Positions 11,619-23,252 of a DNA stretch of 64,000 nucleotides are shown piece by piece. The notes under the pieces were generated by a model that saw only the letters and a list, made by a program, of their open reading frames with translations, was not told the DNA's origin and ran no database searches. How positions within the stretch are numbered: position 1 is the stretch's first letter; each line of letters begins with the position of its first letter. The stretch comes from Hydnum rufescens UP504 (Eukaryota > Basidiomycota > Agaricomycetes > Cantharellales > Hydnaceae), in the NCBI GenBank assembly GCA_014904985.1, contig MU128997.1, positions 167,255 through 231,254 of the forward strand, in the 5' to 3' direction. Made by a program: the position numbers and the translations under genes.

Positions 11619-12168
11619 AGCCCCGCCGCCAGAGCCCCGGTCAGTCAAAGGATTGTGGACTGGTTTGTGCCGAGGGTGTTCACGTCAAAAAACTACCAAA
11701 CAATGTCCTCGCTCAAACGGATTGAGTCGTGAAGCTGGGAAGAGGTTCGAGATTCAATCCGCTCGCTTATCTAAACTGCAAGTGGAGGAGCAATTACGTA
11801 ATATACCTGTAAGGGGAGTGGTCGTGGGACGGGCGAGCGCAAGGATCGCAAGCGTCCAAAGGTTGATTGTTGGAAGGAAAGATGGAAGATGGCTTACTAG
11901 TGCCTCGGGGGGTGCACAAGCCTGCTAAACACACTACCAGGCGACTGGATAGTTTGTAGCGCCTCTGCAGAGTCTGCAGATATACACCCCAAACTAGCAC
12001 CAGCCGTAGTGGGTGGGGGACGGAGGAAGGGATGATAGTGGTGGGCGCTTTCCGCCGGTGCATTTTTTCCTAGCCCGGTTACCCAGCCGAGGTTGCCAAG
12101 CCCAGTCGTTTTTGCTCTCTTATCGCCTTCAAATGCACGTCCCCCTCACTACTGTAGCCGCAACGGTC
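11619..12168. other. Bidirectional promoter region
   Basis: 550 nt between two divergent starts (11618, minus; 12169, plus). No coding signal is convincing. It must carry both promoters if the starts are right. Confidence 0.45.
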
Positions 12169-14101
12169 ATGGGCCGCAGCCTGGTCAGCAGCGATCCGTA
12201 AGTGGGACTTGCTGCTCTAGCCATGTTGTTATTTATAGCCAACTGAAAACTCAACACCTGCGGATGGCTCATGTTCCCCACAGAGATCCTTACTTACAGT
12301 ACCAGCCTCACTTCGCCCTTTCTCTCCCAGTACAGATCTTGTTGAACGGCGTGATCACCACTCTCGTCGCTGTCCTCCTCATCCATCTTCTCTTCACCTC
12401 ACAGTACCATTGGCCGCTCGCACGTCTAAATTATGCACTCCAGCTTTCCGGAGTTATCACTCTCCTGGCCTCTCTTTGTGCTACTATCGTCGTTGTTCTT
12501 TACTCCGTACAACGGAATAGTCAGGGCTGGCCCTATATGCTTGATTACATAGCCGTCCCTATTCCACCCAAGTCTTGGTCCACCGCAGAGCGAGCACTCT
12601 GGTACTCGATGGAAGCTTTGACATCTGGTCTCGCTCACGTGGGTTCTACTTTCGTTGCTACCCTTTGGGTGTCCTAACTCCCAAAGGCAGATGACCAACA
12701 TTCAATTTCTCACTCTCCTCTATCCATCGAAGATTGAAGCTCGTTTGATCTTCCTCTTACTCGGTGCGTACCTTAACCTCCGCACCCAGAAATATAGCGT
12801 TTATTTGGTATCGCAGGCCCTCTAGTTATTGCCTCTTCAGCCATGACCTTCACCTCACTCTCCGATCACAAGCGCGCGTCTGATCTTGGGGATGCCATCC
12901 GTGGTGTGTGCAATACTACACTTTCACTTCTCTTTTCAATATCGCTTTTCGTATGGGGCTTTGCCGTGAATCGGCACCGCGCATGGCGCACAGATGGCGG
13001 AACAGCCGTATTTGGTGCTGGGGCATGCATTCTAACTATCATATCCACTGTTGTCAATTTCATCCTTATTTTTGAAGATGGTATAATTTGGATGCCATAC
13101 CTCCTCTGGGCCGTCGTCCTTTGGCAGAGTTTCCTTGGCTGGTGGTGGTGGGTTGGCTCTGGGATGGGTATCGGCGAGGTTGAGGAGATGTTGCACAAGG
13201 AACAGAAGAGAAGGGATGCCCGCCGCAGAAAACGCGCTCGTAAGGCATCCCCGCCGCTGCTCGCGGCAGCGTCCCAGGAAAGCACCCCGACGACGTCACC
13301 TCTAATACCTCCAGGCTAATGAGCACTCTCGTCCCGTCTGCACTGTCCCGGCGACGCCACCCACCCTCCAACACATCGAGAGGAAGTGGGCCGAATCCTG
13401 GCGTTCATGAGGAACTAGAGATGGTTTCGTTCAGTGGGCGACCGACCAACTTGTCAGCATCTGACTCGCACTCCCTGCATTCTGCCTCCACAACCACCAA
13501 CCCTCCAACCTCGACCACCGGCGTTTCATCCTCCGGCACCCCGCAGATGGGTCCATTCCTGCGTAATGTGCCATTTGCAGCACGAATCCATGCCTCCGCT
13601 GTACGTTCTTTCCGAAGCATTCGCAGGGCTCACGCACGTGCTGCCGAAGCCCAGGCGCTTGAAGTCAGCGCAGCTGAACTCGCGATGGCGAACAGCGGTG
13701 GGGCTACGGAAGGGTGGGGATTGGGAAACTTCGGGCTAAAGGAGAGAGAGGAGGCTGAACGTCGTATCCAGATGTTCCAAGAGGAAAGGCGGCGGAGGGC
13801 ACTTCTGACCTCTGGCGACGAAGAGGGTGGCGAGGATGAAGGCGAGGGTAGTGACGATAGAGGAAGCATTGATCTGGAAGCCAGGAGAGAATTGGAGCTC
13901 CAACGGCAAGCAGGTCCATATCTTCCATCCACTGATCCTGCGCCTCCACGGTCCCGCTTGAAAATGCCCAACACTCCCTCGCCGAGGGGGCGGGCGCCAT
14001 CACCAGGCACATCTGATCCTCTCCCGCCTGTCGGTTCAGTGTTCTGGTGGTGGGGACCTCTGCGGCGGTGGCGTCTTCAGGATCGTACCGTTTACTCTTG
14101 A
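12169..14101 (+). CDS. Uncharacterised polytopic membrane protein
   Basis: Not assigned to a named family. Exons: 12169-12197 (MGRSLVSSDP), 12284-12638, 12691-12763 and 12817-14101; all introns keep phase, and the one at 12639-12690 has a CTAAC branch site. The N-terminal half has about six hydrophobic segments, including ILLNGVITTLVAVLLIHLLF, LSGVITLLASLCATIVVVLY, LIFLLLGPLVIASSAMTF, LSLLFSISLFVWGFAV, ACILTIISTVVNFILIF and LLWAVVLWQSFLGWWWWVG. The C-terminal half is cytosolic-like: a basic run (KRRDARRRKRARK), Ser/Thr-rich linkers, an acidic patch, and a conserved-looking ending WWWGPLRRWRLQDRTVYS. The frame changes at a CCCC run (13285-13288); one more C restores a single frame. Without it the protein would end at 13319. 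Total length is about 580 residues if repaired. Confidence 0.7.
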
Positions 14102-15302
14102 TTCGCTAATTCCTCGATCTCCCTCCTTGTTATGTCATTTGCATCTACCGCTTTGTGTCTCAGTGCTTGCCTCTCATAGTCTTGTTCCCCCGCATACCTC
14201 CTGCTTTTCAGTGTACACTCGCGCACGTTTCTTGTACTAGCTCTGCTTTACAGTATTGTATTGATATCTATGAATTTGTGCCATGATTTTGGATTCCAAT
14301 GTTTGTACTCGGCATTGGGCAGTGGGAATTGAGTCGTTGGAGTACTAGCGTTAGCCCTTCTCGTAAAATGGAGGGGCCTTGTACATCTCCGACGCTTCAC
14401 GTACGTCTGACCCTGGTTCGGTCCTGTGGTAGGCGGGCACTTAGTTGATGAGGAAATACCATATCGTTGGAGAGTCTATGCAATACTGAGGATGATGGGT
14501 GCGTCCTCTGACTGAGTGGGTGCGTTGTACTATGGTTTTCCTTGCGTACACCGAGTGCACCTTTGCCTATTATATCTACTGTAGTGTTACGACCTTAGAG
14601 GCCCGGTCACAGGTCACAGGGCCTCTAGGGCTAGGCTTATGGGGGGTCACAGGTCACAGGGGTGCTGGGGCTTACGATGTCACACATTGTTAGCTAGGGC
14701 CCGCATCTTCACATTACTATGAAAAACTCGAATTAAATACCACCGTCGTCGTCGCTGCCACTGTCGCTCTCATTTGCGTCATACTCCGACCCTCCGTGTA
14801 ACGTAGGGCCATTGGTACCCCTTACAGTGGGGCCACAGTGCCTGGGGCTTACGTAAAAACACGTGGGGGCTTCCACTGCAGTATAAGCCACAGGTGTGTG
14901 CTCAAATATACAGATCGTTCACAGGAAGTCCGAGAGTTGCGACACAGTCTTGCTTGAGGAACATTACCGTCGTGTAAACCGACATATAGAATACCCAGGG
15001 CTAGTGATACCGCGCCTCGGAGTCGTGCAGAAAAGGTCTCATAACATTTCTGTGAGTACGTGACTGGGACTCGACTCAACTCGACTTACGTAGTACTGAG
15101 ATATCGGATGTGCGGGAAATATGTGTAAATAGAAGTCTGCTGAAGCAGGCCTATCTAATGGTATCCACGCATCCTGAGGAGTCGATACAAGCAGAAACGT
15201 GGTGCGTGACTAGGAAGTGACCGGCAGGAGCCGGCCGTTCTTGCGTTGTCCCCAAATTCGTCCTCTGTGCTGTGGTGTCGGCACTACTGAGCATCTCCTT
15301 GA
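14102..15302. other. Intergenic region with hairpin and GGTCACA repeats
   Basis: 1.2 kb without a supported gene. It contains a perfect 9-bp inverted repeat (TAGAGGCCC at 14596-14604, GGGCCTCTA at 14619-14627) whose loop is two copies of GGTCACA; the doubled GGTCACA recurs at 14645-14658. GGGGCTTACG occurs twice (about 14666 and 14847). The last few hundred bases should hold the flippase promoter. Confidence 0.5.
14596..14658. repeat. Hairpin with doubled GGTCACA, doublet repeated
   Basis: A 9-bp perfect inverted repeat encloses GGTCACAGGTCACA; the same 14-mer occurs again at 14645-14658. Confidence 0.85.
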
Positions 15303-18300
15303 ATGAACACCGATGATTTTGCTTCCCTTGTCTCTAGAGCGAACCCAGCGGCCGCAACCAGAGGTCAATATGGCCATGTCCAACCCTCCATTTCATCACC
15401 AGCGGCACGGAGTAACCAATACGATCTCGACCCCTTCTTTGACGACGACGACGATGCGACGAGCGTAAACACACACGCATATCCTACATCTGTCCGCACG
15501 AATAATGTCCTGATGGACAGTATGCCTGACCTCCCACTTGCACAAAACGCAGCACCTCCAGCTGGCACTAGTTCATCGCGGCCTGGTGCCAGTGGCACTA
15601 GCATACCGAAGGGGTGGGACTTTGATGATGATCATACGGTTTTGCCACCTCCAACTACAAGTCCGCAGTCTTCGGCTCCTTCCAGACGTGCGAAGAAGAA
15701 ATGGTTATGGAAATGGCCATGGACAAAAGAACAGCGACTTGAAGGGGATCGCGAGGTATGGCTCAATGATTTGGAGAAGAATCAAACCCAAGGGTTTTGT
15801 TCCAACTATGTTTCAACGAGCAAATATAACGCTGTGACTTTTGTACCAAAATTCCTTGCGGGTGAATACTTTGATGCACAGAACATTTATTGGTGGTCCT
15901 TAACAGCCGTCTCCGTATAGAACAATTCTCCAAGTATGCCAACGTATTCTTCTTATTTACTGGTAAGTTATCGATGCATTCTCTACGCACAGGCCGATCC
16001 GGGCCACTGACTGATAGTCCTATGTAGCTATAATACAACAAATTCCGGGTGTATCTCCTACCAATCGATGGACGACCATCGCTCCCCTTGGCCTCGTCTT
16101 GCTTGCCAGTGCTTATAAAGAGATGGAAGAGGACTTGGTATGGATGACGCATGTAGAATCTTGCATTTGATTGCTCATTCTGATTAATACCACCCAGAAA
16201 CGGCATCAGTCTGACTCCGAGCTCAACTCCCGACTTACGCAAGTCCTCAATTCAATCAGTGGTACGTTCGAACCTCGAAAATGGCAAGATATTGCCGTGG
16301 GAGATGTCGTCCGACTCGAATCAGACGCATTCATCCCTGCCGACCTGGTTCTCATCAGCACCAGCGAGCCCGAAGGTTTGTGTTATATCGAAACAAGTAA
16401 TTTAGATGGGTGAGGGTTTTCTTTATTTATTTATTCTCGTTTACATTTCGCATTCCCTATCTCATCTAAACCATGCTTCCGCATGTGTGAAGGGAAACAA
16501 ATCTCAAAATCAAGCAGGCCTCTCCTCAAACGTTTGAGTTGATTTCACCACCGTCCATCATGTCGCTTCGAGGCAAAATGCGTTCTGAACAGCCAAATAA
16601 CTCCCTTTACACGTTTGAAGCCACCCTTGTCCGCGAAATCGGAGGTGGCGGATTTTCTGGACCCTCAGAGCGCCAAATTCCCATTGGCCCGGACCAGTTG
16701 CTTTTACGGGGGCTCAACTACGGAACACACCGTGGGTTTACGGGATTGCTGTTTTCACTGGCCATGAGACGAAGTTGATGAAGAATGCTACGTCTGTATC
16801 CTTGAACATTCTTCCATGTTGCGTTATAATGCTGATCGAGGCTTCATAAAAAGCGCTGCTCCCATTAAGCGAACTGCCGTGGAGCGACAGGTCAATGTGC
16901 AGATCGTCTTCCTTTTCATCCTATTGTTAGTGCTGTCGCTAGCATCTACACTTGGGAGCAGCATCCAAACTGTAAGCGAATTGTAGTTCGTCAAGAATTG
17001 AAGCTCATCCATTATGTCGACGTAGTGGTTCTTCTCCAGTAATCAATGGTACTTGCTGATATCACAAAGCATTTCCGCTCGAGGTTTGTCACGAAATAAT
17101 ATCTATCCTCCACATGACTTATCAGCATTGTTTAATCCAGCCCAAGATTTCGTAGAGAGTACGCGGTGCCATATTATTTCGAGATGTTCTTACAACGAAC
17201 CATGTGAACAGATATCCTCACATTCATCATCCTATACAACAATCTTATCCCAATATCGTGAGTGAACGTTTTGAGAGTGACACTGCCTATCGTGTCTGAA
17301 GTCTGGCGTCAAGGTTAATTGTTACTATGGAAGTCGTCAAGTTTCAGCAAGCGCAACTCATCAACTCGGATCTAGACATGTACTACGCGCCCACGGACAC
17401 CCCAGCGCTCTGCCGAACATCCTCTCTAGTCGAAGAGCTTGGCCAGATCGAATATATCTTCTCCGACAAAACCGGCACCCTCACGCAGAATATCATGGAA
17501 TTTCGTCTTTGTTCGATTGCAGGCCAGGAATACGCAGAACAGCGGACCGATGATTCTAAGGATAGTCTACGGACATTTAATGAATTACGGGGTTTGCTCA
17601 GCGGTGGAGATCCGTTTGTGGATCCATCTACACCACACCTTGTGTCCGACTTTTCAGCCATAACTGATCAAAACCGGGAAAAGGAAGTGATCAAAGAGTT
17701 TCTGACAGTTCTGGCTGTGTGCCATACTGTCATTCCTGAAATGAAGGGCGAGAAGATGGTGTATCAGGCGTCGAGTCCCGATGAGGCTGCTCTTGTCTCG
17801 GGAGCTGAATTGCTAGGCTATCGGTTCCACGTGTGTGTTTCTTTCTGAATCTCATAACGGCCGCGTTCTAACGGTTATATTGCACTATCAGACCCGGAAA
17901 CCGAAGTCCGTTTTTGTAAATATTCAAGGGGAATCGCTGGAATTCCAGGTGCTCAACGTATGCGAATTCAACTCCAGCCGAAAACGGATGTCGACGGTCA
18001 TCCGCGGGCCAGACGGGCGCATTAAATTGTACTGTAAGGGTGCGGATACCGTGATATTGGAACGCCTTAGCCCAAATCAGCCGTACTCGGACGCAACCAT
18101 GTCGCATCTTGAGGTAATGTCTGAGGTGCTACGTCCCCCACGGGGTGCCCTGATCTGATCTCTGTATTCAGGACTATGCTACTGAGGGCCTGCGAACCTT
18201 GTGTTTCGCAATGCGTGACATTCCTGAGACCGAATATAAGACGTGGTCTGGTATATATAACCAGGCAGCGGCAACTATCAATGGCAGAGGCGAAGCACTT

Positions 18301-20569
18301 GACAAGGCTGCAGAGATTATCGAGAAAGATATGTTCTTGTTAGGGGCGACTGCTATCGAAGATAAACTTCAAGATGGAGTTCCCGACACTATTCACACCT
18401 TACAACAGGCCGGGATCAAGGTGAGACTCATGGAAGATTCCTATTGTCGCCTATTTCATGCTGAACCAGTGACGGGGTAGATCTGGGTTTTGACTGGCGA
18501 CAGACAAGAAACTGCTATCAACATCGGCTTGTCCTGCCGACTGATTACTGAATCTATGAACCTAGTGCGTGCCTGGGGAGTTCGTGACAGCACCTTGTTT
18601 CAATAGCATTTGTCTCATTTAGGTCATCGTCAATGAGGAGAACGCTCATGACACATCGGAGTTCTTGACTAAACGTCTGTTGGCGATCAAGAATCAGCGG
18701 AATACCGGCGAACTGGAGGATCTCGCTCTGATTATAGGCGTGTTTTGTCTCGGGTTCCCGTGGCTCTATCAGAATCTGGTACTAACGGGCTACGATAGAT
18801 GGCAAGAGCCTTACGTTTGCGCTGGAGAAGGAGCTCTCCAAAACTTTCCTCGAGTTGGCAATCATGTGCAAAGCTGTGATATGTTGTAAGAACAATAGTC
18901 ACTCCGTTAGATCCCCCCACTGCCATACAACTTCTCTTGATAGGTCGTGTTTCACCATTGCAGAAGGCACTGGTTGTCAAGCTGGTGAAGAAGAATCAGA
19001 AAGCTATACTTCTCGCGATCGGAGATGGCGCAAACGACGTCAGCATGATTCAGGCTGCTCACATTGGAGTTGGAATATCTGGAGTTGAGGTATTGGTGTC
19101 TCAGCTGTATTGAAGGAACCCGAAGGTCATTAACCCCCTTTTCATAGGGTCTGCAAGCTGCACGCTCCGCAGATGTTTCGATTTCCCAATTCCGGTATTT
19201 GAGGAAACTCTTGTTGGTGCACGGTGCATGGAGTTATCAGCGCCTTTCTAAATTGATCCTGTGTACGCTTGGGACTACCAGGTCCGGTCGAATGTGCATC
19301 ACTGATGAGTCACCATAGATTCATTTTACAAGAACATTGCGTTGTATATGACGCAGTTTTGGGCAAGTTGTCATCTCTGTTCTCGGGGGCGATAACACAT
19401 TAACCTGGCGCGCTACAGTTCTCTTTTTTCAATAATTTCTCGGGTCAGATCGCCTTCGAATCCTGGACACTATCTCTGTATAATGTTGTTTTCACTGTTT
19501 TACCCCCGCTGGTTATCGGGATTTTCGATCAATTCGTCTCTGCGAGAATACTTGATCGATATCCACAACTATACTCTCTTGGACAGAAAAATGCGTTCTT
19601 CACTCCTTTCGCTTTTTGGTTGTGGGTCGGGAACGCCTTGTATCACAGTTTGGTGCGTATTCTGCCAATATGAATGCGAGCTCAGGCCAACCATTTAATT
19701 GATTATGCCAATATAGCTACTCTTCACGGCATCGATCATCTTGTTCTGGGGTGATTCCAAAGAACCGAGTGGTCTTGATTCGGGGCATTGGGTGTGGGGT
19801 GCCATACTCTACATGATGGTTCTAATGACAGTGCTTGGGAAGGCAGCGGTGATTTCTGAGTGAGTGAATGCATGCCTCTAAAATCTTCACTCCTGAAGTT
19901 CTATTTCTCAGCCTTTGGACCAAATATACTGTTGCGGGTGAGCCGGAAATCAAACATCGTTATCTCCGGTAGACTGAAACCTAACCCCCTCTCCGTTCCT
20001 AGCTATCCCCGGTTCTCTCATCTTCACCATGGTGTTCCTCCCGATATATGCGATTGTTGCACCGGCAATTGGGTTCTCTATGGAGTACCAGAACATTGTA
20101 CCCCGGCTATGGTCTGATCCGGTGATGTGGTTCAGTATTGTAGTGTTCCCTGTTGTTTGCTTGGGTCGGGATTACATGTGGAAATAGTGCGTTGCGTCCC
20201 TTGGACCAGGTTCTGCCGACGAGTTCTTATTCTCCTCCCCCCTTTTCCCCCATTGCTTAGCTATAAGCACACATACCGGCCAATGTCGTACCATATTGCG
20301 CAGGAACTCCAAAAGTACAACATCCCAGACTATCGGCCGCGGCAGGAGCAGTATGCCTGTTTGTTTTTTTCCGACGACAGTACGAGCTCATCACTGTCAC
20401 TGGCCCTAGGTTCCAGAAGGCAATCAAGAAAGTGCGGGCTGTGCAGCGAATGCGTCGGAATCGTGGTTTCGCATTTAGCCAGACGGAAGATCCTGCGAGA
20501 CAAGATCAGGCTCGACTTATTCGGGCGTACGATACATCCAAGTCCCATGCACGGCCAACGGGGTTGTAG
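15303..20569 (+). CDS. DRS2: P4-type ATPase, aminophospholipid flippase of DRS2 type
   Basis: Moves phosphatidylserine/phosphatidylethanolamine to the cytosolic leaflet of late Golgi and plasma membranes, normally with a Cdc50 partner. About 15 or more exons. The disordered acidic N-terminus (FFDDDDD) leads to [20 protein letters not shown] and [14 protein letters not shown]. Then come [27 protein letters not shown] (across an intron), the phosphorylation site DKTGTLTQN at about 17470, [39 protein letters not shown] and [20 protein letters not shown] at about 19020. The conserved EEDL / [10 protein letters not shown] segment and C-terminal transmembrane helices are present, ending HARPTGL at 20569. 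Two oddities: a G5 run at 16708-16712 where the invariant RGAQLRNT needs six G, and a GC donor (GCGTGT) at 18738. Drs2 versus another class-1 flippase is inferred from overall motifs. Size is near the usual 1,300 residues. Confidence 0.93.
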
Positions 20570-21626
20570 TTATTGATCTTATCGAATGATTTCGTTATCT
20601 TGTCGTTTGTCCTGTTTCCGGATCCTTGGCGGAAGGCTATTGTAGCCAAGAGGAAGTGCATGCAAATATGCAAACTCCTTCCTAGTCATCGTGGTGCCAA
20701 TCTCCCTTGCTTGGTCTCCATAAATTGACCTCATCGTGATTGTCGCGACCAGAAGGAAATGTCATTTTGGTTCAAGTTATTTTTTGTCTGCCTTACTGCC
20801 CTCCCTCCTTGTGTGGATTGGCATGGACTTCGGGGAGATCATCTAAATGAGGCATCGGACTCAAACTATCGGGGAACTTGTTCAGATGGTTGTGACGTTC
20901 AAATAGACCCGACAGACTTGTCTATCTGGGGATCCTGGTGAACTCCCCACTGAGAAATAGAATGATCCATCTTTGGGTTTGAAAACCAGTGACTAGATAC
21001 TCTGGCACCATTGAAAACCAAATTTCATCTCACTGTTGGAGGGATTAACAGTCGCGGAAATGTCCAATTAGAGATTTCGGCCTCAGGAGTGATGAAAATT
21101 CATTGGGTTGGCCCCAAATTATAAGAGTGCACTGAGACACTTAAAACAACAGCTCATTTTGTGTGGACATATCAGACAGGGCCTTTTTTAGGTGGGGATA
21201 TAGGATGTGATGGGGGATGTATGGCACTTTTTTCAATTTTACTACACACGTGATATGGTGGTGAGTTGACCTGTGTCTGGATCCGAGACTACGTCCAGAC
21301 TCTCACGTGCTAACGATGGCTCTGTAGCCTGAAGTCAAGTGTCTCCCAGATGACACAAGGCTCGCCTTGTCCATTCCACTTGCTGAATGCGGAAAATATA
21401 CACATTACGCGTTGAAGTGGCTCCGATATTTGTGATATACTATATAGGGCGTAGAAGGCTACCTCTCTACCTCCAATTCCGGCCCAGATATCGATGATTA
21501 TACTGCAAACATCGACGCCATTTCATACTATTTTACATCCCAGGCAAGTTGGAATCCGGTTCGCAAAGATCTCGGCTAAGTTTCTTAACGTTTTTAGCCT
21601 CGCCCCGCCTCGTCGATGTTGACACA
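20570..21626. other. Intergenic, no gene seen
   Basis: About 1 kb between the flippase stop and the HNH gene. AT-rich in parts; only short chance frames. I see no repeats or RNA gene. Confidence 0.5.
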
Positions 21627-22652
21627 ATGGATGACAGAACATCAGATCCGTCGGTATCCGTGCAGCCCCAAAATCGATTCAGAAAGGCCGTGAATAGACG
21701 CGACCGAAGTTGCGTGTTAAGCGCGGAACTGGTCATCAACAGCACTGCATGTCACCTCCCCCATTCGAAGGGAATGATGTGAATTTTTATCAAGTGTCTG
21801 TAGCAATGTTCTCACATTGGAGTCAAGTACATCTCCAACTACGTGGAATACCGAGGCGGACCCAAGGATATCAACACCATTAACGATCCTCGAAATGGAC
21901 TTCTGTTGTTTGATTCCTTCCACAAACCGTTTGGCCGTGCCGAAGTGGCATTTTTGAAAGCACGCTGCCTGGATCTATTCTCGGTTATTCCACCAGTTAA
22001 CAGGATTTGGTAGACTCCAAATTTTGGCTTAGCTATCGATGACATTCCTTTTGACCCTCCGCGAACAACTGATCAACAGAGCCCGGTAAGCCGCCTCACC
22101 CTTCACCATTTTGTCAGTGTGATTGGGGCTGTGGTCTCCAATATGGCCCCCACAACCTTGATGCGCGGCCACCCGAAGGTCCTGGCCAGCGGCCCCCTAA
22201 TGTCATCCTCGATTCCGTTTATGCCGCTATGGCTCTCCAAGCCTGGGGTCCAAAGAGCTTCCACCCGTACGCTCGAGAAAAGATGAAATGAACTCACTAC
22301 GAAAGTGCCGAAGACGACGCCGGGGATGGGGCTGGTGGTGTCGAAGATGACTCTGAGGATAATGAAGATGACGGCGGGGATAGCGAAGTGCTGGAACCGT
22401 CGACCAACGCCCAACCTACTCACGGTGACAATCTCCGCCGCCACCGCCGCCGCAATACAGTCCGACCGACCCCCCTAGGGGGCCGCCGAAACGCGCTTGA
22501 GTAACATGCTGGACGTTGTCTTGGGTGTGTGGATGCGAACTGCGAAGCAGGCGCAACCGAAGTGGGAAAGCCCTGCTGTATCGAATGTCGCTCGCGATGA
22601 AGACATTAAGACATGGTTGCAATCAGTGGAAGAGTCGAGGACTGATGCTTAG
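21627..22652 (+). pseudogene. HNH endonuclease domain gene, damaged
   Basis: Resembles the abundant Agaricomycete family of HNH-domain proteins of unknown role. The start is set at the ATG at 21627. Readable blocks: NRFRKAVNRRDRSCVLS, NSTACHLPHSKG, YISNYVEYRGG, INDPRNGLLL, FHKPFGRAEVAFLK and TPNFGLAIDDIPFDPP, giving the His and Asn spacing of an HNH fold; then ILDSVYAAMALQAWGPKSF. Exons: 21627-21778, 21828-21959, 22014-22085, 22118-22652. Damage: a missing base at GGG (21770-21772), a GC donor (GCACGC) at 21960, an in-frame TGA at 22289 after which about 60 codons of acidic coding sequence continue, and a missing G at G5 (22478-22482), after which RLSNMLDVVLGVWM to ESRTDA completes the C-terminus. 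Some damage may be sequence error; the TGA is a substitution. Likely a recent pseudogene. Confidence 0.65.
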
Positions 22653-22732
22653 CTCTTCCGACGTATATTTTGGGAGGGACACCTTCAGTCACTTTCGCTA
22701 ATAATATTCTGAGTGTATTTGAACCCACCAGA

Positions 22733-22936
22733 AACCTCTGCTTCGCGCTGGTCTATGATAATTTCTATGGTGGCCATCTTTGGGATATTTGACCATTTCG
22801 CATCGATATTCCCCCGTCCATCGAAGTCGCCCACAAGGCCAAGAGCGTCTGAATCAATAGTGCTAACATGGGACGGTGAGGCCCAGAGGCATTCGCAAAC
22901 TCACGCCACCAAGGGACCACCAAGCCTTGCTGCTGA
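22733..22936 (+). pseudogene. Unidentified gene fragment interrupted only by TGA
   Basis: One frame gives protein-like text (NLCFALVYDNFYGGHLWDI, then PFRIDIPPSIEVAHKAKSV) broken by TGA at 22790, 22850, 22877 and 22934, with no TAA or TAG. I do not recognise the family. It may be the remnant of an older gene or element beside the HNH gene. Confidence 0.35.
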
Positions 22937-23252
22937 TATCCGTGAAAACATTCCAAAACACGTTTTCGATATCAGTAGAGCGCAAGCTGGTTACAGAGAA
23001 GTACGACAATGAGAATGAGTCAGGGGAAGCAGAAACGGTAGAGACGAAGACGCTTCACGGAGGATGTCTATGGAATAGCAAACCAAGTAGAATGGTGAGG
23101 CCGAATAAATATGGGTCAGTTTCCGCAAATGATAAGTGAAGTACAAAGGCAGACGGAGACACAAAGGGGGGGAGCGGAATAGGGATAGAGGTACGGGGGG
23201 AATTGGTCGAATTAAAAGTACAAACCATAAAGCAGAGTTTTGAAAAGACAAG
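22937..23252. other. Intergenic, no gene seen
   Basis: About 300 nt downstream of the fragment and beyond the 3' end of the F-box gene (-). Nothing recognised. Confidence 0.4.
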
